A program made the translations under genes and the position numbers. This document shows positions 18,490-27,581 of a stretch of DNA of 64,000 nt, piece after piece (position 1 is the stretch's first letter; every line of letters starts with the position of its first letter). The notes below the pieces were generated by a model. That model saw nothing but the letters and a program-made list of their open reading frames with translations, was not told the DNA's origin and did not search any database. The stretch covers positions 124,001 to 188,000 of the forward strand of contig CAVYOD010000019.1 of NCBI GenBank assembly GCA_963770045.1, in the 5' to 3' direction. This DNA is from CAVYOD01 sp963770045. GTDB lineage: Bacteria > Acidobacteriota > Aminicenantia > Aminicenantales > CAVYOD01.

Positions 18490-19404
18490 TTAGCCTTTGA
18501 CCTCAAAGATCTTCCGGGTCTTGACCAGGCCTCCTTTTTCGATGATTTTCACGTCCAGAAAATAGCTTCCGGGCTTGAGCTCGTAGGGAAAAGAAAAAGT
18601 GATCTCCTTCAGCGCGGCCAGCTCCGCTTCCGCCTTTTCAAAATGCCTGGTCTGTTCAAACGCTGTCGACTTTGGTCCCTTTCTTCTCATAAAGATAGAA
18701 GAAGAATTCCCAGTCGGTTTTCAGAAGCCCCCCTTCTTCTTTGAAGCTCAATGATTTCACGGGCAGCGAGATGACGAACTCTTTTTTCTCCCGGTCGTAC
18801 TTCGAGCTGAAATTGATGAACTTGGGGCCGCCTCCGGATTGGCTGAGCACGCCGAGCTTGGCGCTCTCGATCGCGCCGAACAAGTCTCCCGTATAGTAGC
18901 GAAAAGAGTATTGCCCGGTGCCGTTCTTGTCCGCGAATTCGATCCCCAACTCATAATCGTAATAGATCCACCAGAGGATCGGTCCCCGGACGTCCGGTTC
19001 CTGATGGAAGAGGAATTCGTCTCTCTTATCGGGGGTCCCCAAATAGATATAGAATCTCCCCCGGTCGGTCTTCCAGCCGGGCGTCCCCTCGTTGAAATGC
19101 TGATTCGCATACTGGATCCGGCGGCTGAACTCATTCCTGAACTCATTCTCGGGGGTGTCCGGGTCCGGGTCTCGCTTGGCCCAGAACTCGTCGATGAATT
19201 CTTTGCGCGACTCGGCATCGGGAAGGTGGTTGAAGACGTCTTTCTCCTGGCCGGTCATGATCAGCCGGGCGGTCTCGTAAAAATCATGGCTCTCGGGATC
19301 CAGGGCGATCTTGGGGCCCGAAGAGCCGCAGCTCCAGAGAGCCAGGGCCGCCGTCAGAGCGCCGGCGAAACAAAAAATTGTTCTCGGGATGTCTGACCCG
19401 TCAT
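18490..19404 (-). CDS. GWxTD-domain lipoprotein, copy 1 (two frameshifts)
   Basis: Outer- or inner-membrane lipoprotein of the GWxTD family. ATG 19404 overlaps the upstream TPR gene stop (ATGA). A T-run near 19365 is one base short; with it repaired the N-terminus reads MTGQTSREQFFCF then AGALTAALALWSCGSS, a good lipobox (Cys at about 26). The domain body has FNHLPDAESRKEFIDEFW, AKRDPDPDTPENEF and GWKTDRGRFYIYLGTP. A second break near 18660-18690 shifts into the C-terminal strand region ELKPGSYFLDVKIIEKGG. Repaired length is about 305, like paralogue 33191-34099. The function is unknown; pairing of a short lipidated and a long TPR-bearing GWxTD protein occurs in both modules here. Confidence 0.75.
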
Positions 19405-20319
19405 TTCTTCTTCAGGGTCTCGAGGAAGCTCTTGACCTGGCCGGCCCGCTGGGAGTCGGCATCGTATTTCAGGTAACTCTCAAAGGAGGCGATGGCCTCG
19501 GGATTATGGCCCGTCGTCAGATAAGTCAGTCCCAGCTGATAGATGGCGTCGGTGAAGTCCGCCTTGAGCTCGACGGCCTTTTTATAAAACTTGAGCGCGT
19601 CCTCGAATTTCGAGTTGTTGTAATAATTGGTCCCGATGTTGTAGAGAACCACCGGGTCGCTGATCTTATCCAACTCGACTTTGGCATACCACTCCAGGGC
19701 CTTGTCGTTCTGGCCGCGGTTGGCGTAGCAGTTGCCGATCAGCCAGCATGGCCTCCACATTTTTGGGGTCTTTCTCCAGAACCTTCAGATACCACTGTTC
19801 GGCGTCGTCGTATTTTTCGAGTTTGAAATAGCAGTTCCCGATATTCCTCTCGATGATGAAGGCATCGGGATATTTGCTGATGATGGACTTGTAGGCTTCG
19901 ATCGCCTCCAGATATTTGCCCTGGTCGAAGAGGTCGTTGCCGGCGCCCAGCCCTTTTTTGAGATCTTCGGTGATAGCCAATCCTTCCATCTTCTCCAGTT
20001 TCACTTCGATCGGAGGGTTTTTTCCATATTCATTGAGGTTGAAACTGATCTTCTTCGGCAGGTAACCGATTTTTTCAAAATCGATGTTCCAGGGCCCCCC
20101 CCGCATCCAGGAAGCCTTCCACTCCCCCTTGGCGTCGGTCAGGACGTCAAAACCCTGGGCGCCCTTGACATAGAAGAGCTTGACCTTGACTCCTTCGACC
20201 GGCTTTCCTTGGGCGTCGAGAACAATCCCGGAGATTCGGCCCTTGCCCTTGTATTCCTGGGCCGAAGCCACGACCGCCACCAGGAACAGGATGATGATCA
20301 AAGCCGCGGTTTTTTTCAT
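19401..20319 (-). CDS. Exported carboxypeptidase-regulatory-like domain / TPR protein (frameshifted)
   Basis: A signal peptide (MKKTAALIIILFLVAVVASA) is followed by one carboxypeptidase regulatory-like beta domain (GKGRISGIVLDAQGKPVEGVKV near 24-45, then a GYLPKKISF strand) and four or five TPRs (YLEAIEAYKSIISKYPDAF, DDAEQWYLKVLEKDPKN, FEDALKFYKKAVELKADF). The frame breaks near 19745 after VEAML; one surplus G is enough to explain it. Start 20319 has GGAGG 5 bases upstream. Stop and next start overlap as ATGA. It is likely a periplasmic scaffold for the adjacent AP-fold and GWxTD proteins, an inference from TPRs and gene order. Confidence 0.78.
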
Positions 20320-20338
20320 CATGACCTCCGGCGTTATT

Positions 20339-22453
20339 CTAAGGCTTCTGACGGCATTTTTCAATGAGGCCATCGAGCTCACTCCTCTCCCCGGCCGAGA
20401 GGGAATTGTAGTAAACTTTCTTGTAGCGGCTGAAATAGGCCAGCGCCTTGCTTTCTTCACCCTGGTCCAGGTAGGTGACTCCGAGGTTGTAGAGAGCGAA
20501 CTGGTGGTTGGGCTCGAATTCCACAGCTTTCTCCCAACAAGAGACGGCGCCCGCCGCGTCGCCCGCTTGACGGTAGGCCGACCCCAAACCGTTATAGGCC
20601 GAGGCATAGCGAGGGTCGTATTCGATCGCCTTTTTGAAATATTCCACGGACCGGAGGTAGTCCCGGCGGTCCTGATTTTTCATGAAGAGGGTCAGATAGA
20701 CCGTCCCCAGGTTGTTGAGGACGAGGGTGTAATTCTGGTCGAGCGAAAGGGCGTGCTCGTAGGCGGCAAGCGCCTGCTTGATATCTCCTTTGTTCCAGTA
20801 GGCCACACCAAGGTAGTTCCAGAGCTCGGGGTCGTAATCGACCAGGGCCATCGCTCTGGTGAGTACCTTGATCGATTCATCGTACTTCCCAACATCAAGC
20901 AGGAAGGTGCCGTAATCCAGGGTGATTTTGTAGCTGGTCGGGTTGTCGGCGGATCCTTTCCTGGTCAGCTCCAGGGCGTCTTCCAACCTTCCCCGGCTTT
21001 TGTAGATGGTCGCGAGATAGGCATAGGCATTATCAAAATCTTTTCTCTCCGCGATGACCTGCTTGAGGAGCTCGACGCAGCGGTCGACCTCTCCTTTTTG
21101 ATAGATCTCCAGGGCTTCCTCGAACTTTTTGTTATAGGGAAGCAGGGTCTTCAAGTCATCCTGAGGACCAAAACTCTGTTTTCTGACCGGCTGGACCGTC
21201 CCGATATACCCCAGGCTCTTCAGCTTTTCCTGGGTCTCGACGCTGATCTTTTGGGCCGCCGGACTCCCCTGGTAGGATTGCTTTTTGATGAGTTGGGCGA
21301 GAGTCGACTTCTCGCGGCCCAGGTCGGCCGATGGGGCCAGATTTTTGGTCTCAGCGAAGTCGTGCTTCAGGTCGTAGAGCTCGGGGATGGGAGAATCGGT
21401 GAATTTTCTCTCGCCCTCGATAAAGCCTCTTTGGGGCGCCCAGCCGCGCCGGTAGTACGGATAGAGAGATTCGAAATAGATCGGGCGCTTGGGAAGCTCC
21501 TTGCCTTCGAGGGCCGGCAGAAGCGAGAGACCCTGGAGGAAAGGCGGTTTCTTGATCTCTAGAAGATCGCAGACTGTTGGAAAAATATCAATATGGGAGA
21601 CGTATTGGTCGACCCGGGCAGGCTTGATCCCAGGGGATGTAATGATCAGCGGCACCTGAAGAGTCGCGTTGTAAGCGAAGTAACCATGGGTCGTCTCGCC
21701 GTGTTCGCCCAGCGATTGGCCGTGGTCTCCGGTCAATACGATGATCGTGTTCCCCTCGGCGTCTTTTTCCTTGAGATAAGAAAATAACTTGGCCAGGACG
21801 GAATCGACATAGGCCACTTCGCCGCTGTAAAGGTCATTCTTATACTGGGTTTTGAACGGTTCGGGCGGCTCATACGGTTGATGAGGGTCAAAACAATGGA
21901 TCCAGAGGAACCAGGGCCCCGCCTGCCGTCCCAGCCAATCGAGAGCGCGGTCGACCACAATGCCGGCTTTCCTTTCTAAGAAAGAGAATTCGTACGCCGC
22001 CTGGGTTCCATAATTGTCGTCATAAGTCCCGAAGCCCTGATCCAGTCCGAACCTCGAATCGAGCGGAAATGCCCCGACGAAGGCGCCGGTGGCATAGCCG
22101 TTCTCCTTGAGAAGCTCGGCCAGGCTCAAGAATTCTTGGCGGACCGTAAAGAGGCCGTTGTCGTGGACGCCATGGTAATTCGGAGTCGTGCCGAGGAGAA
22201 TATTGGTGTGCGAAGGCAGGGTCGTCGGTGTATGGGCAAACGCGCGGCTGAAGAGAACTCCTCGGCTCGCCAGTGCGTCAACAGCCGGTGTCTGGAGGTA
22301 TTTCTGACTGTAACAGCTCAGCCTATCCGGCCGCAAGGTGTCGATCGTGATCAGGAGGAGGTTGAGTTTTTTGGGCGGTTCTGCGGACAACTTGAGTGCA
22401 AATGTCATGGCAAATAAAAATATCAACGAGAGCCAAATAGCCTTCCTCTTCAT
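20339..22453 (-). CDS. Alkaline-phosphatase-superfamily (sulfatase-like) protein with TPR domain, copy 1
   Basis: Secreted hydrolase or transferase of about 704 residues; MKRKAIW start with GAGGA 5 bases upstream and a signal peptide to about residue 24. The sulfatase-like fold shows ITIDTLRPDRLSCY (metal Asp near 38), HTPTTLPSHTNILLG, FDPHQPYEPP and LTGDHGQSLGEHG. At the position where sulfatases carry the formylglycine Cys/Ser in C-x-P-x-R, this protein has Thr-Leu-Pro-Ser-His (T78-H82). Thr nucleophiles occur in phosphatase and phosphotransferase members of the superfamily, so sulfatase activity is unlikely. The C-terminal half is TPR repeats (about residues 445-700). Intact frame. First gene of the four-gene module operon. 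Confidence 0.85.
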   Translation of the reverse strand: MKRKAIWLSLIFLFAMTFALKLSAEPPKKLNLLLITIDTLRPDRLSCYSQKYLQTPAVDALASRGVLFSRAFAHTPTTLPSHTNILLGTTPNYHGVHDNGLFTVRQEFLSLAELLKENGYATGAFVGAFPLDSRFGLDQGFGTYDDNYGTQAAYEFSFLERKAGIVVDRALDWLGRQAGPWFLWIHCFDPHQPYEPPEPFKTQYKNDLYSGEVAYVDSVLAKLFSYLKEKDAEGNTIIVLTGDHGQSLGEHGETTHGYFAYNATLQVPLIITSPGIKPARVDQYVSHIDIFPTVCDLLEIKKPPFLQGLSLLPALEGKELPKRPIYFESLYPYYRRGWAPQRGFIEGERKFTDSPIPELYDLKHDFAETKNLAPSADLGREKSTLAQLIKKQSYQGSPAAQKISVETQEKLKSLGYIGTVQPVRKQSFGPQDDLKTLLPYNKKFEEALEIYQKGEVDRCVELLKQVIAERKDFDNAYAYLATIYKSRGRLEDALELTRKGSADNPTSYKITLDYGTFLLDVGKYDESIKVLTRAMALVDYDPELWNYLGVAYWNKGDIKQALAAYEHALSLDQNYTLVLNNLGTVYLTLFMKNQDRRDYLRSVEYFKKAIEYDPRYASAYNGLGSAYRQAGDAAGAVSCWEKAVEFEPNHQFALYNLGVTYLDQGEESKALAYFSRYKKVYYNSLSAGERSELDGLIEKCRQKP

Positions 22454-22491
22454 CCAATTCCTCGTCATCTATGATAGCATACTTTAGCATA

Positions 22492-22649
22492 CTGGGGGAC
22501 GTTCCCCAAAGGGACACCCTTTGCAGGCTTAATTCGCGCATTTAGGATTGAAGAGAAGAAGAAAGATCCCGAAATCATGCAGGACAACAAAGTTAAAGCA
22601 GATAGCTTATTTAGGGAAAAAGGGTGTCCCTTTGGGGAACGTCCCCCAG
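22492..22649. repeat. 31-bp perfect inverted repeat (REP/MITE-like element)
   Basis: The arm at 22492-22522 begins CTGGGGGACGTTCCCCAAAG and the arm at 22619-22649 is its exact reverse complement over 31 bp, with a 97-bp spacer. Each arm itself contains two small hairpins (GGGGACGTTCCCC and AAAGGGACACCCTTT). This layout is typical of REP/BIME-type or small non-autonomous elements. It lies between the receptor terminator and the AP-fold gene. Confidence 0.8.
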
Positions 22650-22651
22650 AT

Positions 22652-22687
22652 AAAAAAAAACCCCTCCCCCCCGACGGGGGGGAGGGG
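22652..22687 (-). terminator. Rho-independent terminator after TonB receptor copy 1
   Basis: On the minus strand a perfect 12-bp stem CCCCTCCCCCCC/GGGGGGGAGGGG with a 3-base loop is followed by nine T. It ends receptor transcription about 30 bp after its stop codon and keeps it separate from the AP-fold operon. Confidence 0.9.
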
Positions 22688-22718
22688 TTTAGAGCTCGTG
22701 CTTGGACTGTGTTTCTGT

Positions 22719-25700
22719 TTAAATAGAGAACCGGACTCCGAATCGAACCACTCTGGGGTTAAGAACTTCGTTGGCCTTGAAACTGGTCGCGCTGGGGACA
22801 AATATTCCCTGTGTGATATAGTAGGTGCCCGTATTCGTGTCGTACCTTCTGTTCATGATGGCGTTGTTGAAGAGGTTAAACGCGTCGGCCATGAGGTAGA
22901 TCCTGCCGGTATCTCCGATCTTGATCATCTTTTCCAGCCTGGCGTTCAAGTTCCAGAAAGTGGGCAGCCTGAACGTCCCGAAGTAATCCAGATAGACGGT
23001 TTTGCTTCTCTCCAGTCCGAGGATGCGTGAATTGTTGATGGTCATGTAGTGAGGATTGATGTGGCCTTCCCGGGCGGTGAAAGTCGCGGAGAGGTTGAAG
23101 CCCATCGGAAGTTGGTAGAGACCTTCGAGCTTGACCATCCATCTGGAGAAGACATACTGGCTGATCTTGCCGCTGCCGGCTCCCGAGGGACTGGGAGAAC
23201 ACCTGTCATTGATGGGCCCAGATCTGGGTCGGGTCGGGTGTAAGCCCGACTTATCGAAATGCTGCTTCTGGTATCTGTAGGAGAGAGAGCCATCCAGCAT
23301 CCACTTGTTCGACAAGCCTCTTGGTGATTCTGAGGTCGGCGCCGTAATACTGTTGGTTAAAGCCGGCGCGCGGCCCATAATAAGTGAAGTCGGTCCCCGA
23401 CAATGCTCGGATTCAGAACATACCAGTCTTTCCCTGCCCCGATGCCCATATCGATCCCTAGTGAAGAGAGGTCTGGCACCTGTCCGGCAATCATATAATC
23501 ATCGGCATTTCGAATATGGCCCGTATCAGGATAGTAGGGACTCTTTCCCAGCGGAAATTGTCATATTTTCTCCAGGTCAGGTCCAGAGCCACGGCGAAGT
23601 CGGTCAGGATTTCCCTCTCCAGGGTGACGATGGCTTCCCAAGTATTCTGGGAATTGGTGTTGGGATCAATGGTATAGCGGGATTTGCCAACAGTCTGGGG
23701 ATTATCGAAATCGTAGCCGCCCCACATATAATACTGGGAAATGTCCAGATTGTGACGGATAACGTTCCCCGACGCATCAAAGGCAGGGAGAGCAGCATAG
23801 GTACTCGGATCGTACCAGAAGAGCTCACTGAGGTCCGCTTTCCCGTCGCCGTTGTCAAGCCACCAGAAATCCATCCAGCCGCCGGTCCCTTCGGGGAAGT
23901 AGTAGTTGGCTTCGGCTGTTCCCATGAATTCGCCGTAACGGGCGAAGGAACCTTTCAGGATTGTTTTTCCGTCCCCGGTCACATCATAGGTCAGACCCAG
24001 TCTTGGACAGAAAATACTCCAATTGTAGCTGCCGAATCTTGCGGGTATGCTAAGGCCAGGCATGGCCTTGTCAATGGCATCTTTGGCCGCTGGTAGTGAA
24101 GTAGTTTGTCCAGACCGGATTGTTGTTCACGCGGCTCATTGAAAGGGACGCAGAGAGGGCTTTTGCCAATCATAGCGCAAGCCGAGGAGCAGGTTCAGCC
24201 GGCCGACCGTGATCGTGTCATTGACATAGCCGGCCCAAGCTTCGACCTTCGATGTCGGTATTATACCAGCCTCGCCACGTGCTGATGTACTTGATCCCTG
24301 GAACGAGGTCCGGGACACCGTCACCGGTGATATCCAGGGTCGGGATAATTGTAATTGTAATTGTAAAGCGTATTGCCTGGAGTCGAAGAGTCGGTCGTTG
24401 TGAACCTTCTTGAATATTCGACACCGAACTTTATGTCGTGGCTCACGCCCAGCAGATGGTCGTTGAAATAATTCGTGTAGAAGTTGAACTGGAGCATGGG
24501 CCTGTTGGTGAGGTAATAATAGTAGGAATTGTTCGTAAATGTCCGTGGTGATGTCATGGCCAACCCACTTGTCCAGGGTCTCATTGACCATCGGCAAGAA
24601 GCCAAATCCGGCGTGGGAATAGGCAAACTTCAGAGACATGAGCAGGTTATCGCCGAACATGTGCTCATCCTGGGCTTTCCAGATCGGGGTCCCGAAATGG
24701 AACCTCTGGGTCTGATGATAGCCGCCCGGGAAATTGTAGGTGGCGTCTCTTCCGAATTTCTCTTTGTTCCCGCCGTGGAAAAAGATCTCAAACCTGTTCT
24801 GGGGAATAATCTGAACGTTGAGCTTGGCCACATAGTTGGTCAGAAGAGTATCGTCGGCCACGCCATAGAGGTTATTGGTCTTGATGTCCTGGACACCATA
24901 GGAACCCCACAGCCAGAGTTTATCCTTGAGGATCGGTCCGCCAAGGTTAAACCCGTAGTCTTTGATGCCCCTAATGATGTTGGTGCGCGCGATTCCCAGG
25001 CTCGAAAGCTTGCTCGGGGAGTAGGCAGCCTGGAAAGTGGGGTCGGTGACATAAAATCTGTCCGCCCAGATTGACCCTGTTGCCGCCGCGGCGGGTGACC
25101 AGGTCCATGGCGACGCCGCCGGTCTGGGAGGTGATGTCTCCGCCGCCGGTCGTGACCCTCATCTCTTCAAAGGCGTCAAAGTCATAATAGGTCGGCGAAG
25201 CTCCGATGGCCGACGGGTCGGTCACGAGGACTCCGTCCACGGACCACATGTTCTGGCCGGAGCTCCGCCCTTGGCAACAAAGTAAGCCTGCTGGCCGGAG
25301 TCCGTGCCGCCGAGGTTCTCTCTATCAACGGTGACGGAAGGAACCATCTGCAGGACGACCCAGGGGTCTCTGGCCGTGGGCATGGACTGCAGGATGTCCT
25401 GGGTGACGTTCTGGCCGACCGAAGTCTTCTTGGTATCGACAACGGGAGACACGGCCGTGACCGTCACCTGTTCCTCGATGACGCCCATTTCCATCTTGAT
25501 CTCGAGGTTGGTGTTGCCGCCGATGACGACGATGATGTTTTCTTCCGTCCTGGTCTTGAACCCGGTCAGTTCGGCTTTGATCTTGTATTCTTTGGACGGG
25601 GGCAAGGACAAGAACCGGAAGGTCCCTTCGGCGGTTGAGACCGTCGTCATGGCCGCCCCGGCGGGCGGCAACAGGGTTACCGTCACCCCGGGCAGGGGGT

Positions 25701-25806
25701 TCCCTTCCGGGTCAACGACCTTGCCGGAGATGTTCCCTGTTCTGATCTGAGCAGTCAGGGAAACGGCAAGTAGAAGCACAAAAAGCAAAATTAAGCTCTT
25801 ACGCAA
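22719..25806 (-). pseudogene. TonB-dependent receptor with carboxypeptidase-regulatory domain, copy 1 (many frameshifts)
   Basis: The N-terminal part is clear: TTG start at 25806 with AGGAGG 5 bases upstream, signal peptide MRKSLILLFVLLLAVSLTAQ, carboxypeptidase-regulatory domain (GNISGKVVDPEGNPLPGVTV), then plug text (QSMPTARDPWVVLQMVPSVTV, FEEMRVTTGGGDITSQTGG). Barrel segments follow in changing frames down to the C-terminal NPRVVRFGVRFSI. I count at least eight frame changes (about 25260, 25080, 24850, 24540, 24340, 24250, 24130, 23480, 23380). It is either a decaying gene or a badly read stretch. If repaired it would be about 1,020 residues and would resemble the intact receptor at 27582-30629. 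Confidence 0.8.
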
Positions 25807-25818
25807 ATTGACCTCCTT

Positions 25819-25953
25819 TTAATCCTCCTCAATGTCAGGGGTTAAAAGTTTAAACCATTCCCTGGAGTGAACTCTCTCACTCCACCCTTTGCTGAAGCAC
25901 GTTTCTGGCTGATTTATTCTCACCTCCTTCGATGGATAGAAATTAAGGTTCAT
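25819..25953 (-). CDS. Small ORF coupled to TonB receptor copy 1
   Basis: A 44-codon ORF (start MNLNFYPSKEV) that ends SREWFKLLTPDIEED 12 bases before the receptor TTG start, with its stop next to the receptor ribosome-binding site. It follows a -24/-12 promoter by about 5 bases from the expected transcript start. A similar small ORF precedes the second receptor, with a related C-terminal pattern. Codon-level support is limited and the start is uncertain (an in-frame GTG lies at 25923), so this is a candidate leader peptide or small protein. Confidence 0.4.
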   Translation of the reverse strand: MNLNFYPSKEVRINQPETCFSKGWSERVHSREWFKLLTPDIEED

Positions 25954-25968
25954 TCCAGCCAATTGATA

Positions 25969-25984
25969 TGCAATCTCTATGCCA
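25969..25984 (-). promoter_or_regulatory. Sigma-54 type (-24/-12) promoter for receptor copy 1
   Basis: The minus strand reads TGGCATAGAGATTGCA: the GG and GC doublets are separated by exactly 10 bases, and both blocks fit the TGGCAY-N5-TTGCA consensus. The expected start point is about 25958, roughly 150 bp before the receptor start. Confidence 0.7.
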
Positions 25985-26059
25985 GAAGGTCGAGTTTTTA
26001 TATGTTGTTTATTTTAAACAGATTATTCGGCAGGCCGAAATACGTAATATTTCAGAAAG

Positions 26060-26076
26060 TCCAAATTTTTGGATTA
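26060..26076. promoter_or_regulatory. Shared 17-bp upstream activator-like site, receptor copy 1
   Basis: TCCAAATTTTTGGATTA, a near-palindrome centred about 85 bp upstream of the -24 element. It matches the site upstream of receptor copy 2 at 15 of 17 positions. The position is right for an enhancer-binding protein site of a sigma-54 promoter. The surrounding 25990-26190 stretch is AT-rich and shows no credible gene. Confidence 0.5.
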
Positions 26077-26195
26077 CTGTTCAAAAGAATGGAAAATAAA
26101 AGTGAGTTAAAATCCTCGAAATAACTCCCCTCAATATCAAAATTCAAAGGAAAAAGAAGAAACACGAGATTTTTAGCCTATTTTTCTCTTTTAGT

Positions 26196-26348
26196 CTATG
26201 AGAGTCCCGCAGTTATCGGACAGCCGGCATGCTGGGAGAAGAGCCCCAAGAAAAGGACCAGATCGCACAAAGTCAACTCCCTGGACATAGCCGCCTGGAA
26301 GAGGCCGTAGCCGAGGCCGCCTCTCTCCTTCAGATAATCAACATGCGT
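26196..26348 (-). pseudogene. C-terminal gene remnant, unidentified
   Basis: A short open stretch reading DYLKERGGLGYGLFQAAMS, then RELTLCDLVLFLGLFSQHAG, to a TAG stop. It has protein-like composition but no start codon; an in-frame TAA lies just upstream. It looks like the tail of a gene whose body has been lost. I do not recognise the family. It lies next to a second gene remnant on the plus strand, suggesting a deletion scar. Confidence 0.35.
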
Positions 26349-26387
26349 TTACGGCCGCAAAGATGAAGAAGCGGCCGACGCTAAGCC

Positions 26388-26417
26388 TTGACGACGGATC
26401 GCGGCCTCGGATATAGT
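26388..26417 (+). promoter_or_regulatory. Sigma-70 type promoter for the acyltransferase stub and GWxTD lipoprotein
   Basis: TTGACG (26388-26393), 18-base spacer, TATAGT (26412-26417), followed by GGAGG and the stub ATG at 26461. Confidence 0.55.
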
Positions 26418-26460
26418 CTGTTCCGGAAGTCAAAAAACACGGATCGCTTGGAGGTGACAA

Positions 26461-26644
26461 ATGACTGGCGGGGGGGTCCGAAGCCGCGATTGCCAAAGAC
26501 CGGTTGCTGTCTCTCGACTTCTTCCGCGGGCTGACAATGTTTCTCCTGATCGGAAAGAGCACGCTCATCTATAAGCATCTCGTTGACCCCACGCTGGAAG
26601 ACACGCCCATTCATGCGATCGGAGTCATCCGAGCAGGGTGGTGA
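26461..26644 (+). pseudogene. Truncated N-terminus of a NagX/HGSNAT-type acyltransferase (DUF5009-like)
   Basis: ATG 26461 has an ideal GGAGG 6 bases upstream. With the G7 run at 26470 read as G6, the frame gives MTGGGSEAAIAKDRLLSLDF then FRGLTMFLLIGKST, the N-terminal signature of multi-membrane-span heparan-glucosaminide acetyltransferase-like proteins, and continues to AIGVIRAGW before a TGA at 26642. Only about 60 of the expected roughly 370 codons remain. The stub ends 3 bases before the next ATG, so the promoter and ribosome site now probably serve the following GWxTD lipoprotein gene. Confidence 0.65.
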
Positions 26645-26647
26645 GCC

Positions 26648-27304
26648 ATGACTCATCGAAGTCAGGCGAGGAAGTCTCTTCTTACGGCAGCCGGGGCGCT
26701 TCTGACCCTCGTTTTCCTGGCCTCGTGCGGCATCAACCTGATGCCGACCAAAGATGCCTGGTACGCGCAACACTACTCTATTATGCAGGATTTCGAGCGG
26801 AGGGCGTATCGCACGCTTTCAGAAATCGGGAAAAAAGACTTTCAGAACCTTTTCTGGACCGTCAGAGATCCCGATTCTAAGGCGATCTTCCAGGAAAGGC
26901 TGAGCTATATCTTGACTGCCTACAAGCGCGAAAATGCGCGACAGCCCTGGAACACGGACAGGGCGAGGATTTATCTTCTCAATGGGCCACCGGCCTCGAT
27001 CGACATCGATCAGAACACAAGTTGGGGCACCCAGCTCAGCCGGCCGGCCAAGGAGACCGTCGACCGCAGCAACGAAGATGTCCAGGCCTACAGGGCAGAA
27101 GTCTGGACGTATTCCTTCCGGAAACAATACATCAAGTACGCTTTCACTTTCGTCGCCCCCAATGAATGGAAGATGGCGCCTGCCCTTATCTCCGGAAATA
27201 AGTTCATCGGCGAGCTGGAAGACTACAACAAAATCGTGACCTTCGGCATCCACGACCCGGAGGGATACATGCAGAGCTTGCAAGCACTCGAAAAGAAGAA
27301 ATAG
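26648..27304 (+). CDS. GWxTD-family lipoprotein (diverged, PWNTD)
   Basis: 218-residue lipoprotein: signal MTHRSQARKSLLTAAGALLT, lipobox LASC (Cys about 27), then a short GWxTD-like domain with FWTVRDPDSKAIFQERL and PWNTDRARIYLLNGPPASI, where the usual Gly is Pro and x is Asn. It ends soon after the domain (YMQSLQALEKKK) without the long beta region of the other paralogues. It sits between the two inverted modules, divergently from the receptor copy 1 and probably expressed from the promoter of the truncated acyltransferase. Function unknown. Confidence 0.78.
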   Translation: MTHRSQARKSLLTAAGALLTLVFLASCGINLMPTKDAWYAQHYSIMQDFERRAYRTLSEIGKKDFQNLFWTVRDPDSKAIFQERLSYILTAYKRENARQPWNTDRARIYLLNGPPASIDIDQNTSWGTQLSRPAKETVDRSNEDVQAYRAEVWTYSFRKQYIKYAFTFVAPNEWKMAPALISGNKFIGELEDYNKIVTFGIHDPEGYMQSLQALEKKK

Positions 27305-27517
27305 TCTACGTCCATCTCCCGAGGCGCTTTTCTCCCTTCAGATAGCCAGTTTATACACGGTAAGCTAGAAACGGGGAGGTGATTTCTATCCAAGGATTGC
27401 ATAACGGCACAGCCCCGCGGATTCCTTCCCTTAGCGAACGGAGCCGGCTCTGCGCGTGTGTTGGAGTCGCGATCTCAAGCCGACGGAAACAGGAGCACTA
27501 AAACCCAAAAGCTGCGG

Positions 27518-27554
27518 GAAAATAAGAACCCGCCCCGGCCGGGCCGGGGCGGGT
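27518..27554 (-). terminator. Rho-independent terminator after TonB receptor copy 2
   Basis: A perfect 13-bp stem ACCCGCCCCGGCC/GGCCGGGGCGGGT with a one-base gap is followed on the minus strand by TTCTTATTTT, 28 bp after the receptor stop. The remaining gap 27305-27517 shows no gene. Confidence 0.8.
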
Positions 27555-27581
27555 CTGTGATGTCACGGGTATTGGTTCAGA

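Noticed and set aside
20180..21562. 460-codon plus-strand ORF opposite the AP-fold/TPR gene
   Set aside because: Shadow of the minus-strand gene, which shows complete catalytic and TPR motifs.
25867..26124. 85-codon plus-strand ORF upstream of receptor copy 1
   Set aside because: AT-rich intergenic DNA with no ribosome site or family pattern; it overlaps the -24/-12 promoter and small ORF on the other strand.
26461..26577. 38-codon ORF from ATG 26461 as read
   Set aside because: Its peptide is Arg-rich nonsense; shifting one G in the G7 run gives a clear acyltransferase N-terminus instead.
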